Part shown: positions 37,024 through 50,300 of the stretch, one piece after another
Layout: each line of letters starts with the position of its first letter
How positions within the stretch are numbered: the stretch's first letter is position 1
Source: Diploscapter coronatus
Lineage: Eukaryota > Nematoda > Chromadorea > Rhabditida > Rhabditidae
NCBI GenBank assembly: GCA_964036155.1
Contig: OZ038423.1
Coordinates: 38,703,249-38,767,248 of the forward strand
Length of the DNA: 64,000 nucleotides
Direction of reading: 5' to 3'
Program-made: the position numbers and the translations under genes
Notes under the pieces: model-generated
Told to the model about the DNA's origin: nothing
Databases searched by the model: none
Seen by the model: the letters and a program-made list of their open reading frames with translations, nothing else

Positions 37024-38505
37024 AGGCTCCTATCGAAAGCGGATCTTTCTTCCAAGCGGTCTAAAAGTCGAAATTTTCGGAATCGTTCCTGCGTTTTGAC
37101 GATGGATTGACGTTGATCCGTCTAAAATCAAGCGTTCCTTTCTATGTCGATCTAGATATTTAGGATCGTTCAATCTTTGTTTGCAATAGCATGAGCATCG
37201 AGAAATAGTATGGTTCGTGAAGAGGAAGAAAAGAACAGTAACAGTGATTCTTTGCGCTCCCTCCACGAACAATACCATTTTTCCATTGTTCGCCCTAGGA
37301 CGAACAAAGCCTGAACGCTCCCTTAAAAATTTACGAAAATAAGTAAGCTTAAAAATATCACAGGCGTTGAAACGCCCTATCATTTTCAAATAAACTGACA
37401 GGAATTGATAGGCTAGCTTATCAGCTAGTCGCAGAGTGATAAGAGATAGTGCGCAAGACATCGAAAAATCGCAATTTCGAATGATCATCAGCCGGTTTTA
37501 GCGGTCTATTTTTCGACATGTGATAAAAAGTGCCAGCATATCTTGCGTACTACCCTTTGGTCACGCTTTATTTTATTTCTTCACGGAAAACCAGCATCAT
37601 TTCTTCTAACTTCTCTCAGTTTCCAGTGCTATTTCCCGAAATGATAAAAAAAAAAATAGCGTAGAAAATAAGATTAAAAAACGTTACTCGCCAAACTGAA
37701 AATGATTTCTAAAAAAGGAAATGAGAAAGAGAATTTGCGAGAGACACTCTCTTGGACTCTCTGATACAGTCTCAGTAAGTCTTGTGGTTGAGAGAACTTA
37801 GAAAAAAGGACAAAATGTCAGAATTTATAATGATCGAGAAAAGATTGTCATACTGAGTAATAAATATGAAGTCACGTCGATTTAAATAGTTGATAACCTG
37901 ATGTAGGTCAGTGAGAAATTTGAAAGATTTCAATCTAGTTCGATATTGGAAATTAAATTAAGCGATTTTTTAATCAAAGTTATTCAGAGCCAACCTCAGG
38001 TTAAATTATGATAATCCTGTAAATTCAGAGAGAAATCATAACACGAGTTGAAAATAATCATTGATATGAATGCTAAAAATAAATATCATTATACATTTTT
38101 CCTTCAATTGATAAGTTAGAAAAAAAAAACACCAGAGACCAATTCTGGGATCATTATAACAAGATCATAAGCAATTTTCCATACAAACATTAGCAAAATG
38201 TTGGCTGAATCATAGTTTTCGAGAATTTTTGATAGCATTTTGAAAGACCAATGGATATGATATGATGAAAGAATGGAGCATATATAGATAGACTCATGAC
38301 TGATAAAAAGTACTAAAATGTCATTGCGAGAATTTCAAAACCGTTTTGACACTTGATAACAAATACTACATGAAGCTTAGTGGCAGATTATTCATAAGAC
38401 AGAATAAGAATCGGAATTGTTTGAGGAAGAATTTGACATTTACGGGTAGTTTGAGCCAAGAATGGAAAATATCTACAGGAAAAAGAAATTTCGACACAAG
38501 TTCCA
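37024..38505. other. Intergenic stretch upstream of the MMD-like gene
   Basis: AT-rich, with a GC-richer part at 37080-37500 that has no convincing frame. It probably contains the MMD promoter and the 3' UTR of the 570-aa gene. No gene seen. Confidence 0.45.
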
Positions 38506-41030
38506 CTAAGTCCTAGAAACTTTAGCGGATTCAGATTCGGAATTCGAAAATGATGAACTATCGTCGTCCTGTTCAAACAAAGCCGCAGACAAGGACTGTC
38601 TTACAACCGAAGCCTCTTTTTGACTGGATGAATTCGATGATAGCCGATTTTTATCGTCCCTTATCAGATCGATCTGTCCATCAGCATCCTTATCAATCAT
38701 ACCTCGATCGGGAAGGATTCCTTGAAAATGCAAGTTTCAAGGCCGCAAAAGTTCTAATTTTTACTCGATTTACAAATCCTAGGTTTCAATGCAAACTTTC
38801 TGAGAAAAAATACTAGAATTTAGTAAATTGGCATAATTTTCGCTTTACCTGAAATGCTCTCATGTTCATCTTCAACCGACGCGCCACTGGACGAAATCTC
38901 ATTTTCATGGTATCTCAGCGGCATTTCCGAAGTCGACGGTTGCCACACGACGTTTATCAATCTTGGACTCCTAGCACTGAGTTTTACAGACGTCACTGAG
39001 AACAGTTTAATCAGAAAGCTTCGAGGTTATTGTCAATGGCCGATAACTTGAGACGAAATAAATGATATGCACACATTCGTGTATGAAAAGTGTGCATTGC
39101 GTATATTTACAAATAGTCGTCTACCTCATTTCTTGAAAATGATGTATAATAGTGTAAGATCTGCTGCAACACAACTCGCTAATTCTCGCACATAAAAAAG
39201 AATCGTGCCATTTACTTCGTCTTAAGTAATCGGTCATTGACACTAAAGTTGACTACCTGATCTCGGCGTTCCCACAGCCTCATCAACCATTTCCTTGGAC
39301 TGTCTTGGAGTTTCAGGTTTGGTTTGCACTCCGATAGAAGATTTCGTTTCAAGTTTAGCAGACAGAACCTCGACTTCTTGATCAACCGAGGAAGAACGAC
39401 GTCTACGGCGATGTCTCTGACTCTTCGATTCAGAGACTTCACGTATTCTGGGGGTTCTTGAAGAGTCTTCTTCTTCTGGTTGCTGCTTATTTAACTTTTT
39501 CGAGGCTCTGAAGAAGATCGTTTTTGTTTCAAAGAGAATAAAATTTAAAGTGACTTTTGCTGTGTCCTTCCAACCCTTTGCCTCTGATCAGCTCTCCTCG
39601 CATGACTTGGACGAATATTTGGACTCAACGAAGAGCTCGTTTCATCTAGTGAACTCGAAGAAATCACTTGTTTTACTGAAAAACAAGTCTTCTTCAAATA
39701 AAAAGTCAGTTTTTTCTCACCATATCCCTTCATCCCAGTAATCTGTCCAATTGCTTCTTGATTCATCTGTACTGAATCAGTAGTTCCAATTCCAATATCC
39801 GCCATTTCAGGCTTCTTCTCGGTTACTTGCAAACCTTTGCTTTTCTTTTCAATGATAGGCATGGACGGGATGATTGGCAGTTTGAATAGGTCGAAATTCT
39901 CGGGCTTTCTTGGGGATAGACGCGCTTCAGTGGCTACTGATTTCGTAGTTCTCGGACTCGTTGAATTCGAAGTATTATCTTCCTCCGTTCTTTCTCGATG
40001 CTTCCTTTGAGCCAAGACAAGCTGTCTTTCGACTTTCAGCCAATCTGCGTACGCTTCCAGGTCCTTCTGTAGAACAAAATCTGTCTTTTAATGATAAAAA
40101 TAAAAAAATAAACTTTTCCTAATTTAAATAAAAGTGATATTTATCAAATGTACAGAATGAAATTAATTAGTGCAAAGGAAATCTTACATCCGTACTCGAC
40201 TCAGCATCGTTCATCTGCACTATCCGCTGCCTTGGTTCTTCAATTCTCGGTCTGGGCTCTGAGACCTTCGAGCTACTACTACTGGCGGATGAAGTTTCTG
40301 GCGGACTGGAACTCGAAAAACCGGCAGCATCCTCCTCTATTCGTGGAGTGGCTATTATCGGGTGCTTCCTGAAATGTCGTAAGTTTATGGGCCATGAAAT
40401 ATGGATGATGAGTGGAGTTGGAATGGGCTCTGAGCCCCCAATTTGTCAAGTTCAGACTCCATCAGCTCAAAAAATGAACGAATTTCTGACCTCTGAGTTT
40501 TCCGCCGATCCTTCCTGAGCTTCTTGTTTTCCACTTCATCCCTCAAATTTTCAATGTCAATTTTAGGAATTTCGATGCAAGGCGGAGAAGGAGTTAACTC
40601 GGCAACTTGAGTGAATTTTTTAAACTCCAAGTTGTTCTCCAGAAGCTGCAAAATTCCGCTCCATTGACCTTTGTCCAGTGAATACTTCAGAGCACCCTGA
40701 GAAAAATTTTGTGATTCTTTATAATTAAAAAAATTCGACTTTGATTTCCTCTTTGAGATTGAGCAATTCAATTGTTGCCATCTGATTAGACACATCCTTG
40801 AACTCTGTGGGTTGAATCAAAGGCCCATCAAAATCGTTGTTTCCTGGATATTTTGAGGAGTTTTGCTGCTCATCATTTATTGCTCTGAAAGTTTCATCTA
40901 AAAACTCAGTTAAGGTAAATTTGACTTACTCTTTTTCCTCAAGCCTTGTCCTAACTTTCTCCGCTACTCTTCTAACGCACCGCTTTGCCAGTAGTCTATC
41001 TGACAACGCTATGTCAGAGTGACGGTCCAT
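38506..41030 (-). CDS. Uncharacterised 570-aa basic, serine-rich protein with an EF-loop-like motif
   Basis: Nine exons (41030-40930, 40884-40740, 40696-40491, 40368-40188, 40066-39721, 39675-39555, 39507-39257, 38995-38849, 38720-38506) join in phase into 570 codons. I do not recognise a family. The start MDRHSDIALSDRLLAKRCVR leads into an R/K/E helix likely to coil. A KDLEAYADWLKVERQLVLAQ helix lies near the middle, followed by long S/T/P/K-rich disordered parts and a basic RHRRRRRSSS cluster (39420-39365) that could be a nuclear signal. Near the C-terminus DKDADGQIDLIR matches a calcium EF-loop except for R in place of E at position 12. The tail is acidic/serine (FEQDDDSSSFSNSESES). A scaffold or cytoskeletal/centrosomal role is possible but unproven. 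Divergent from gly-2. Confidence 0.75.
39030..39242 (+). mobile_element. MITE family A, copy 5
   Basis: 213 bp, starting TTGTCAATGGCCGATAACTT and ending AAGTAATCGGTCATTGACA. It sits 14 nt inside the seventh intron of the 570-aa gene, next to its donor (39257/39256). It is the best-preserved copy together with copy 4. Confidence 0.9.
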
Positions 41031-41850
41031 TAAATAAAATCCATCCTCTAGCAATTATAAATCCTAAAATCTCATTTTGAAAAGAACTTAACCTAAAAAA
41101 GAAAGAAGGAATTCAATGATGTAAATGCATTAACGAAGTGATTGAACTATTGTTATATTGGTGCATGCGAAAGAGAGCGATGGGTGAAGTCGAGAAATAG
41201 TTCTTCTAATCAAGAGAATGAAAGAGCGAAAAAAGCGAGGGCGCTTGTCCTCTATTTCTCTAGTTCTCTTGTATTTTAACCCTCTCTCTCTTTCTCTTTT
41301 CAAACTATGTACATTTTTCGATTTTATCTTTTTCCCAGAAGAATTCTTCCTCCTTTTGAGGGTTGTGTTCCGAGAGATAACAAATTTTGTTAGGGCTTTC
41401 ACTTATCTGTTTTCTTCGTTCTATTTCTCCCTTTCCATTTTCTCTCTTTCTGTTGTTCATATGCATATTCTTATCTAAGCTTTTCTTGAGTGTCTTCCCC
41501 TATTTTCAAGAACATTCCCTTAAGAGCAGCACATGCACACATTTTTCATGCAATCTCGATTTTCACAAGATATCATCTTTCCCTAGATTTTCTTGCTTTC
41601 GACAGTGAAATAGCCTCAGATAATATTTTTGCAAATATTTTTATCCGATTATTTCATACCTTAAATTCATATTTTCGATTCATCAATGCATGAAATTTCA
41701 AGGCTTATCAATAATTATATCTAATATTTTCAGATCTAATATAATGTAAAAAATGGAAAAATTCAAAATATCAATGCCGAATTCATAAGAAATTAATTTT
41801 AAAAACTGGATTCCGGTGATGATTCGACTCAAAGTCGGTCGAAGTCGGTC
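41031..41850. other. Divergent promoter region of the 570-aa gene and gly-2
   Basis: 820 bp with a pyrimidine-rich plus strand (41240-41500, CTCTCTCTTTCTCTTTTC) and no coding region. It presumably drives both genes. Confidence 0.5.
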
Positions 41851-44800
41851 ATGAAACACCCGCGATCCAGACACAACCCGCTCTGCTGCTTCTGTTATCT
41901 CTCCAGATTAACGCAGATCTTTATTTTGCTACTCATCCTATCGAGCTTCCCTCTGATATTATTATACTTTCATGGGGTAAGTTTGAACATTTTCGGAGAA
42001 AATCCTTTTTTATTTAATTAGTTCCGTTCTGATTCGGTTGTTTTTCTTTTAAAATTTAATTAATTAAATTAAAACTCTTAGGATAACTAATATATTTCGA
42101 AGTTCTTCATAGAAGGCCAATATTTTCTCATAATCTTTAAAATGAGAGATTTATTTTTAGATTTAGTGATAATAATGTTGCAATTTAATATGTGATAGGT
42201 TTAAAAATAATTCAGGACTTCTCCAGCGAGACCGAGATCGAGGAATTTCTTTACGAGTTGCAGCACTCAGTGGGGACGAATAGCTCGGAAGCAGGTATGC
42301 GCGACTTTATCCTCATGAATTATTCAGTTTCTTGGCCCAGTTTGAAGGGATTCAAACAATTCAAGCCGGAACGAAACGAACCGAAAGATTGCAAATGTCA
42401 CGGTTTTACGACTATTCTTAGATATAGATATATATTTTAAAAGTAATTAAAATATATATTTTTAATTAAATTTTCATTTAATAGATACTCAAGTGATTAT
42501 CGTTTGCCAATAGAATATTATTTCATAGGTTTAAGAAATCCTAAAGCTAAACCAATTTTTGAGACTACACTTGTGTTCAGACTTATGAATACTTCAATTT
42601 TTCTCCACATGCTCTAGTGTGGTGTTTCACGCCAAAATTTTCAAAATGCTTTCTAAAACAGGGAACTCTTCCCAAATTCTGCATAAATATTCCACAAACG
42701 CGTGTCTTTGACGACATTGTTCCTTAGCTTTTTTATGTCCTTTCAAGACTTAGAGCCGATTTGAGTGCCTATGCTAAACCATTTCCCAAGTCATTATTTG
42801 AACTGAACGCAAAACCTGTCAAAGAAGCCTAGGAAACTAGATTTGTGATGTTTGGATTTGACGAAATTACATTAATTAGACCTCTAAAAACGGACTTGTA
42901 AAGATATTAGGGAATGCCTTTTCAATTAGAATGCTTAAAAGCTGAAGGTCTTGGTTTTGATCTATAATTTTTCAGAATGTGCCTCTCTTAGTAACGCAAC
43001 TCAGGAACAGTATCCTCAGTGTCTCGCGAAACTAGCCTGGATGAAGAGGGGATGGAAGTGAGTTTAAGATTCTGGTCACTTAGAAAAGACTTCTAGAAAT
43101 TACAAAACTTCCCCCAATAAGGACCAAAAAGGCCAACTTTTTGCTCATTCTAGCCTTCCTGCGCAAGAATGAATTAGTCTTTGAAGCGCTTGAAAAGGAA
43201 CACTTTGAAAAGGCCTTGAATTACGTAAGGCACTAAAATCGAGTCTTCAGAATGCACCAGTGCTATCAAGACTATGGAGCAGATAACACCGTATGCTCTC
43301 ATAGGGAGTATCTCTCGAAAATCGAGAAGTTCTGTCCGCCAATGAAATTGCACAAGTCTAAGTTTTCAGTGACAAAAGTCAAGAAGTTGCCACCGGACTA
43401 TGCACAGGTGTGAAAATGAGTGCTATCATTGAGCAATTGCACATTTCAGATGAATCGAAATATGACAGACCTATTTTCGAAAATGTCCGACGTGCCGAGG
43501 AATTACATTTATCACAAGAAGCGAATCGAGAGAATGTGGTCGCAGTGGTCGAAAGCTGCTGCGACCAATTGGGAAAAGCATCCAGGAGCGATGAGCGGAA
43601 GACGAAAACAGAATGTGAGAACTATTGTCAATGATAGTATCAAAACAGCGGCGAAATGATCTTTTCCAATTTTTAAAATTATTATCATTAGACTTAAATT
43701 TCCCCGAAACATAACATATTTGCAGATCCTAGTCCACATGGGCTTTCTCGCGAAAGAGTCCAAGTTGAACTTTGCTGAGAAGTCGAAAGAAGGTGGTCCC
43801 TTGGGCGAGCTGCTTCAATGGAGTGATTTGATCGCCTCCTTGCATATTCTTGGACATCAGTTATACATATCCACTGATAAAGGCACCTTGAAGAAGTAGG
43901 TTGATTTCTATCACAGACTCGGAATCAGCACTTTTCAAACTCGTAAGATCACGAACTAGAGTTCACGTCTCTATAGTCAAGTTTGAGCATTTACTCAGAT
44001 TGAAGTTATTGAATTTGATCATTTCAGTGTAATCGAAGAAGCTGAACGTGCTCCCCCCTGCCCGACGATGGGCGGCAAGAGCAAGCGAATCGACTTGATC
44101 ATAACCGATATTATGGGACTGAGAGGGCTGAAGAAGCATCGGGCCTTTCTTGTTAATAATAAGTCTGATCAAGTTTCTGATTAGCCCTATAAATAAATGA
44201 CGCTCTTAGATGTCGCATTCGCTTAGTCGACAGCTTCGGAACTCACGTGGAATTTACAGACAAGTTTTATTTCCGAGATCACAAGAAAGAGTTGTCAGGT
44301 AAAAGAATGTTTAGCCATGCAAAAATCATAGAGAGAATTCAGGGTCAGTCCCGAAGAATCCCTGGGGAGGCCACGGACTCGCTCCTCAACAGCACTGGAC
44401 GTTCTTCCCGCATACGGATGACAACACGTTCCTTGGGTTTGCAGTTGATCAGCCATTGGAAGAAATTAGGCCGATGTTCGATAGGCAATCGAGCAAAGCG
44501 GTTTTGGTCTATGGGAAGGTGAGAGGAACTGGAAGAAAGGAGTTTTGAGATTTGGAATTTTCAGGAGCAATACATGTGGAAAGGGTTGGAAGATGTGATT
44601 CAGTCGGTGAAAGAAGTTGCCGAAGTCCATGCGACCGTCGCCGACGCGTCAACGGGGTCTCCGATGTTCGCTGACGTCGTCAATCACGGGTTGCTAGACA
44701 CGAATCGGTAAACTTGGTCTCATTCCTATGTCTATACTGGAAACTTATCCCTAGATCAGATCAAACTAACTTCGCATTCGATAGATAGTATTGCTGTATG

Positions 44801-46213
44801 AATTAAGCACATAAATAAAACATTTCTAGATTATACAGCCTCCTTCGTTCCGTCAAAGTCTTCCTCGGCATCGGTTTTCCGCTTGAAGGTCCTGCTCCAT
44901 TCGAAGCTATCGCTCAAGGCGCCGTCTACATCAATGCTCAATTCAATCCACCGAAGTCACGACTGAATGACGGATTCTTGGCGGAGAAGCCTACGTTACG
45001 TGAAGTAAGAAAATAAAACGCATTCTACTTTAAACTGTTAATAGTCGTCTAATGGCCTGAAACTTCGATTATTGTCGTCATTTGGTTATTTCCATTAACA
45101 CGAAAGCTTGCAAAAATCAAACTTCTCGAAATTCGATCCGCAGAAAAAGTAACATGTCATATTGAGAGAGAAAAGATAATGTCTTCTTTGTCTTTCTCTC
45201 GAAAAAATGCACTATTATTTCTGCGGGTTCGCGCTTTGCGAAGTCTGATAAATGTTCAAGTTTGCTCCACTTATTCGGTTATATTTTCAATTTCAGTTCA
45301 CCTCTCAACTTCCGTATGCAGAAAGAATCGGGCGTCCCTATGCCATCACCGTAGATATCCATAATTCTACCCTGCTGAAGAAAGCCATTCAAGAAGCCCT
45401 ACTCCTGAGTCCATCCCCTTACGTTCCGAAGGAGCTATCGACCGAGGGCATGCTGTTGAGACTAGCTCTGCTTGTGGAGAAGCAAGATTTCTGCAATCCG
45501 GATAAAACCGACTCCTGGCCTCCTGCTAATCAGATGCAGGTATTTTCATTTTCAGAGTTATTTATAAAATCTTTATTCAACTACTATTTCGTTTCAGTAG
45601 TCATCGCGCATTAATTTAATAAACAACTTTTGGATGACCAAGTTCTTTGAAACCTAGAATCTCTCAAGGGTTCATATGATGAGAATGATTTTAGGTAATT
45701 ATTGCAAGTCCCGGAGAAAGCTGTGAAGTAGCCTGTGACAAAAAGAACCTGGTCTGCGAGCCGACGTTCTTCAGACTTCTTGACTCTCCTTCTATTCTTC
45801 AGGTAGGATATTCTTCAACTATCCGATCTTATAAAGAAAAAAGTTACGATTCAGTCTAAGAGCCTTCTGTAGTCCACGCCCACTCTTTGAGGAAAAAGTA
45901 GAGAAGGGAGGTTAGGGAAAAAGAAAAAAATAGGTGTGGGTGTGGAATACAAGAAATCAACCCAAGATAATTATAGGCATAATTACAGAAGCACTTCTCA
46001 GCCTGTAATAAATCTTCTGTCACCAGTGCCGCTTCAGTTCTTGCGCCTTATGACTGCGTTCTTCAAGACAAGCCGATGCTATTTTCCTGTGCTTCTAAGG
46101 AGAGAGTTGATTCAAAGTCGAATAATAAATATCCACCTAAAAACAGGATATGTCCCTGTAGATCTGTGTCAGAGACCGACAGGGCGATTTGTGGGGTCTG
46201 CCTTAAAATATGA
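41851..46213 (+). CDS. gly-2: Alpha-1,6-mannosylglycoprotein 6-beta-N-acetylglucosaminyltransferase (MGAT5/GnT-V)
   Basis: Fourteen exons from 41851 to 46213 give 690 residues with every junction in phase. The enzyme adds the beta-1,6-GlcNAc branch to N-glycans in the Golgi, using UDP-GlcNAc. Seen: a type II anchor (cytoplasmic start MKHPRSRHN, TM IFILLLILSSFPLILLYF) and a short stem. The luminal N-terminal part follows (43251-43614, several Cys). The catalytic domain begins ILVHMGFLAKES (43726) and has GGPLGELLQWSDL, LVDSFGTHVEF, FLGFAVDQPLEE and FLGIGFPLEGPAPFEAIAQG with FNPPKS; all align with vertebrate MGAT5. The C-terminal Cys-rich tail ends ICPCRSVSETDRAICGVCL, again as in MGAT5. The length lies between worm GLY-2 and human MGAT5 (741). 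Two introns contain MITEs. Confidence 0.97.
45137..45228. mobile_element. MITE family D, copy 1
   Basis: About 92 bp with ends TCCGCAGAAAAAGT and its inverse TATTATTTCTGCGGG, and a GAGAGAGAAAAGA / TCTTTCTCTCGA inner pair. It lies in the gly-2 intron 45005-45296. A second copy lies at 62547-62633. Confidence 0.75.
45852..45966. mobile_element. MITE family E, copy 2
   Basis: Inverted ends: AGAGCCTTCTGTAGTCCACG on the left and GGTGTGGAATACAAGAAATC on the right, related to 7216-7319 (CCTGTATTCCACGCCCACT). It lies in the last gly-2 intron. Confidence 0.7.
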
Positions 46214-46230
46214 GTCTAATAGTAACTTGT

Positions 46231-46354
46231 AAACCGCGAGGTCACGAGACATTGAGAAATAGTGTGGGGAAAAGAAAACCTATCATCCCCCATACCCTAT
46301 CCTAACCTCTTATGCTATTCTGACTATGTCTCGTGTCTCGTGGTCTCGCGATTT
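46231..46354. mobile_element. Hairpin element, family F-like copy 2
   Basis: Inverted ends AAACCGCGAGGTCACGAGAC and GTCTCGTGGTCTCGCGATTT around a purine/pyrimidine-rich middle. It begins 17 nt after the gly-2 stop, so it would fall in the 3' UTR or just after it. Confidence 0.65.
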
Positions 46355-47315
46355 CCAAATAGCCAATCTAAAAATAAATAACGTCAGGCTATTTTTAATA
46401 TATATCTATTAGATCTATTTAGATATTACTCATTCTTAGCGTCAATAATGCTGCTTTTGAATCATTCCGTTTTCTGCCAAAAGTTATCCATTAGTCAGAG
46501 TTTATAACTTAGAAATCGATTGTCTTATATCTTGCTCATTCTTTACTTTTCATTTTTAAGCGTTTGGTAAATTTGTATCCTGTGATGTGCTAATTCTCTC
46601 TATGGGTGCAACACCTAAGTACTCTAAGCTTAAGTACTTCTTTCGCCAGTTGAAAAATAACTCCAGATTATCTTTGGGCCTAATAATCTCAGAATTTCAT
46701 TTGATCCCATACTATTCCTTCTAAAAGATTTGATCAGTGTTAACTTCTCATCATGACACTCATAATCATTACCCTCATATCAGTTTCCGAATTTCGTAAT
46801 TTTCGAATGCTCTTAATTTTCGTCCACCGGTAATGTTTTACCTAAATGCATAATAATAAAGAATTTCATTTTATTTTATCACTTTAGCAAGTGGCATTTG
46901 TATTTTTTCGCTTGTTTTTCTTTAAGATATCATTTTGCCAAAAATAAACAAAATCCAGTTTAAAATATATCCACTACGACATTTTATTCTGTCTTTACAC
47001 ATTGACGTTTAACTCATGTGCAATATCGACGACTTGAAATTTATACACGCGCGCTGGTTCATTTCATGTGGTTTCTCATTCGTCTATCCCCCTCTAGACT
47101 TATTTCGAAATCGATTCCCCTTTTTTAATAATTGATTTTTATTTTATTCATTTTCCTCCTAAACATGCCATTTCAACACACTTGCTCAACGCAAAATCGT
47201 TCATTTTCTCTGCAAACCTGCCGTTTTTCCACATTTTTATTGAATTTGGATTTTTTCTAGATTTCAAGTTCCTGAAAAATTCGAGAAAATCTAAGTTCCG
47301 GGTGATGAGGAGAAC
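46355..47315. other. Intergenic stretch between gly-2 and the MROH1-like gene
   Basis: AT-rich (nearly 70% by eye) with no coding region. TTTTTTCTAG ends at 47260 and could be a spliced-leader or 5' UTR acceptor for the downstream gene. Confidence 0.45.
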
Positions 47316-50300
47316 ATGGCCGAAAAGCAACCAGATCAAAGTGTGCAAGGTAAAAACATTGTATTTTTCGTCTACTTAATTTGTTTATTTTTAGACCTAG
47401 TCGCAAGTCTCTTGGATTGCGCTGCAACCTATCCGAATGTCGAAGATTTGAAGGATGAGGTTAATAAAAATAACAAAATATCTTATTCTCCAACAAATAT
47501 AAAATTTGCTTATTTCTTCATTTTCCAAATTCTTTTTTTCAAAAACTAGAAGGCTCGTTCAGACGTTAGTTGCAATGCAACTTGCAACTTGCTTGAAGTA
47601 ACATGGAATATGAAGAGAACACGATTGCACATCAGATTTCATCATTTCTTATGTTCTCTGGGTTTTCCATGCTATTTCGAGCGAGTTGCGAGTTGCTTGC
47701 AACTAGCGTCTGAACGGCCCAAAAATGAGTGCGTAAGTAACGACTTTTGTTTCAGCTGATTACCTCGCTGCGCACTATCAGCCAGCATCAACCGAACGCG
47801 TTCTTGAAGGCCTGCCACAAGTTTCTGCTCGAAAATGGCAAGGTTCGCATTTTATTTTTAAAGAAAAATTTAAGAATGCATCTTTTCCAGGCCGCCCCTT
47901 CGACGAAATCGTTCGTGCTGCAATCGATCTGTCAATCGGTGGGCGATCAGCTCGTTTTGAAGTCGCTCGACGAGCAACTCGTCCTGCTCATCATCAATCT
48001 CGTCACTCAGGAGATCACGCTTAGCAAGGTTTGCGATTGTTTTCTTAAAATTTTATTTTATTATTTTTTAGATTTTATTTCTTATTTATTTATTTCATTT
48101 TTGACTTTTAATAGGCCAATCTTCAAATCATTTTCTCCGTAGAAACAAAATTTATTTGGGGACTCAATGAAACATATTAGTTCTACTTTTGCGAAAATTA
48201 AAAACGATATGTTTCAAAAAATTGAAAAAAGATAAGAAATTTTCAAGACAATATTAGCTTGATTTATTGTTAGTCCTTTGAGGAAAAAATGATTTAAAAT
48301 AAAAATAATTTTTTAATTCAGGATGCTGATATCGAGTTCGCTGAATCTGCCCGCGATGTGCTCGTCGCTCTTTCTCGCAACTCCCGATTCGTCGCTAATG
48401 TTGTCGAAACTGTTCTCCAGGTTATTATTATTTTGTATTTTCAAATTATTTATTATATTTTCTTTTTAAGTATTATTTTTTACTTTCTATCTTGATTTTT
48501 AGAAATTAGCTATTTTTCAGAAATTTCAACCTGGTGCCTCGACCTCTCCTCACCGATACATCGTCATCACGATGGGAAGCATTGCTGAGCATAATCGTGA
48601 GTTTTTTCTTAATTTCCAAATTTTATATTTTTTCTCAAGATATGGACATGCATTATTGAAGTTTACTAGTTTTCGGCATGCTAGATTTTTGAAACTTATA
48701 TCATTCAGAAAAAATAAATTATTTAAATTAAACTATTTTAGCTTTCGGGTTCGTGACCTTCCTGACGGATATTTTGTCTCGAACCGTCCCTCTGCTCCCT
48801 CACATCAAAACGGATGTGTTGCGATGCGCTTGGGCGAGGGCGATTTGCTCGTTTTTCGAGGCTCTCAGAGAATGCGAAACCGAACGACCCAAAGAGGTCA
48901 AGGAGGATGAGGATGGTTGGTTGTTATTGTTATTTTATTATTTTTAATTGAATTCCATTTTTTAGAAACATTTTCTTAAAAATGAAATACGAAAATTTCT
49001 AAATATGTTTCAGAAAAGCTTATCGTCAAACTAAGCATCTCGCTGAATTAGTTGAAACTTTCTCTTAATGATATAATTAAATTTTATACGTTTCATAGAA
49101 AGAGTTAAGAAATTCGAAATTCACTATATTTGATAGGTGTATCAAAACTGCGACGAAGAAAATCTTTGACATTTACTAAAAATTGGTGTAAATTTCAAGA
49201 AAAATCCTATAAAATTTGACGGTTCTTTATTTGATAAAACGGCCGGATATTCTAGATTTTTATTTCCAGTAAACCGACCTGATTCGGCGAACGAGGACTA
49301 CTCGGATTTCCAGTTCGTCTCGAACAGAGCCATTTATCAGGACCAGGCTGAGAAAATCTACGAAGCCGTCATGCACTGGATGTACAGCAAGGACGCCAAA
49401 GTAATTTTGTTTTTATCTTTTCAAATTTTTCAATACATTTTTTCCTTATAAAATGGAGATTTTTGCTCTTATTTTTATTTATTTTCTCAATTTATATTTC
49501 AGAATATCTTGAACTTCGAACATTTTTCTATCTCTTGCATTAAAAAAACAGGAAAGAAACAAATTTGAGTTTTTTTTTAGAATTAAAAAGCTATTTTTAA
49601 AAATTATTCTTCCTAGAAATTTTTCGATTTCGGATCAAATTTTTTTAGTTAAACAAAATCAATTTCAGGCCCGAGCCGAGTCCGCGGAATGTGTCGGTCA
49701 ACTCTGCCTGGTGATTCAGCCACAGAAAATCATCGAGGACTTAAAGAAGCTCGTCACCACGATTCTCGGACTCTACAGAAAAGCTGTCAACGAACAGCAT
49801 ATGATCACGAAGGTGGGAGTTTTTTCTATTTTTATAAGTTTCAAAAATTGCTCAGATTAACTATTTTTATTTAAAAAAACGATTTTTTCTACCCGAAACC
49901 ACTAAGTTTAAAAATAATTAGATTGTTTTGAACAAAAATAAAATGAATTTCCAGGGCCTGTGCAGTTTCCTGGAGGCCGCATGTGCTGATGAAAACTGCC
50001 CTTTGGACGCCTACCTAGAGGACATTTTGAATGCACTATTTCCAAATACTTGCATGGATCCAGGTTTATTTTTATTTATTCAAAAAAATCTTAAACTCGT
50101 CTCCTTCAGAGGCTTCTACCCCGGTTTCCCCAACTCAAATGCGCAACCACTCGGAAGCTTTTCGATGCTTCACGATTGCAGGTTGGTGGGAATTTTTGTT
50201 TTTTATTTCGTTAAACATAATCCGAAACACTAATTAGCAATTATAGGAATTTTGAAACAACGTGCGCGCTATAGCTAGGAATAGGGAAGGGAGAAAATAG

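Noticed and set aside
40148..40795. Overlapping plus- and minus-strand frames treated as separate small genes
   Set aside because: The minus-strand pieces are consecutive exons of the 570-aa gene; the plus-strand frame is their shadow.
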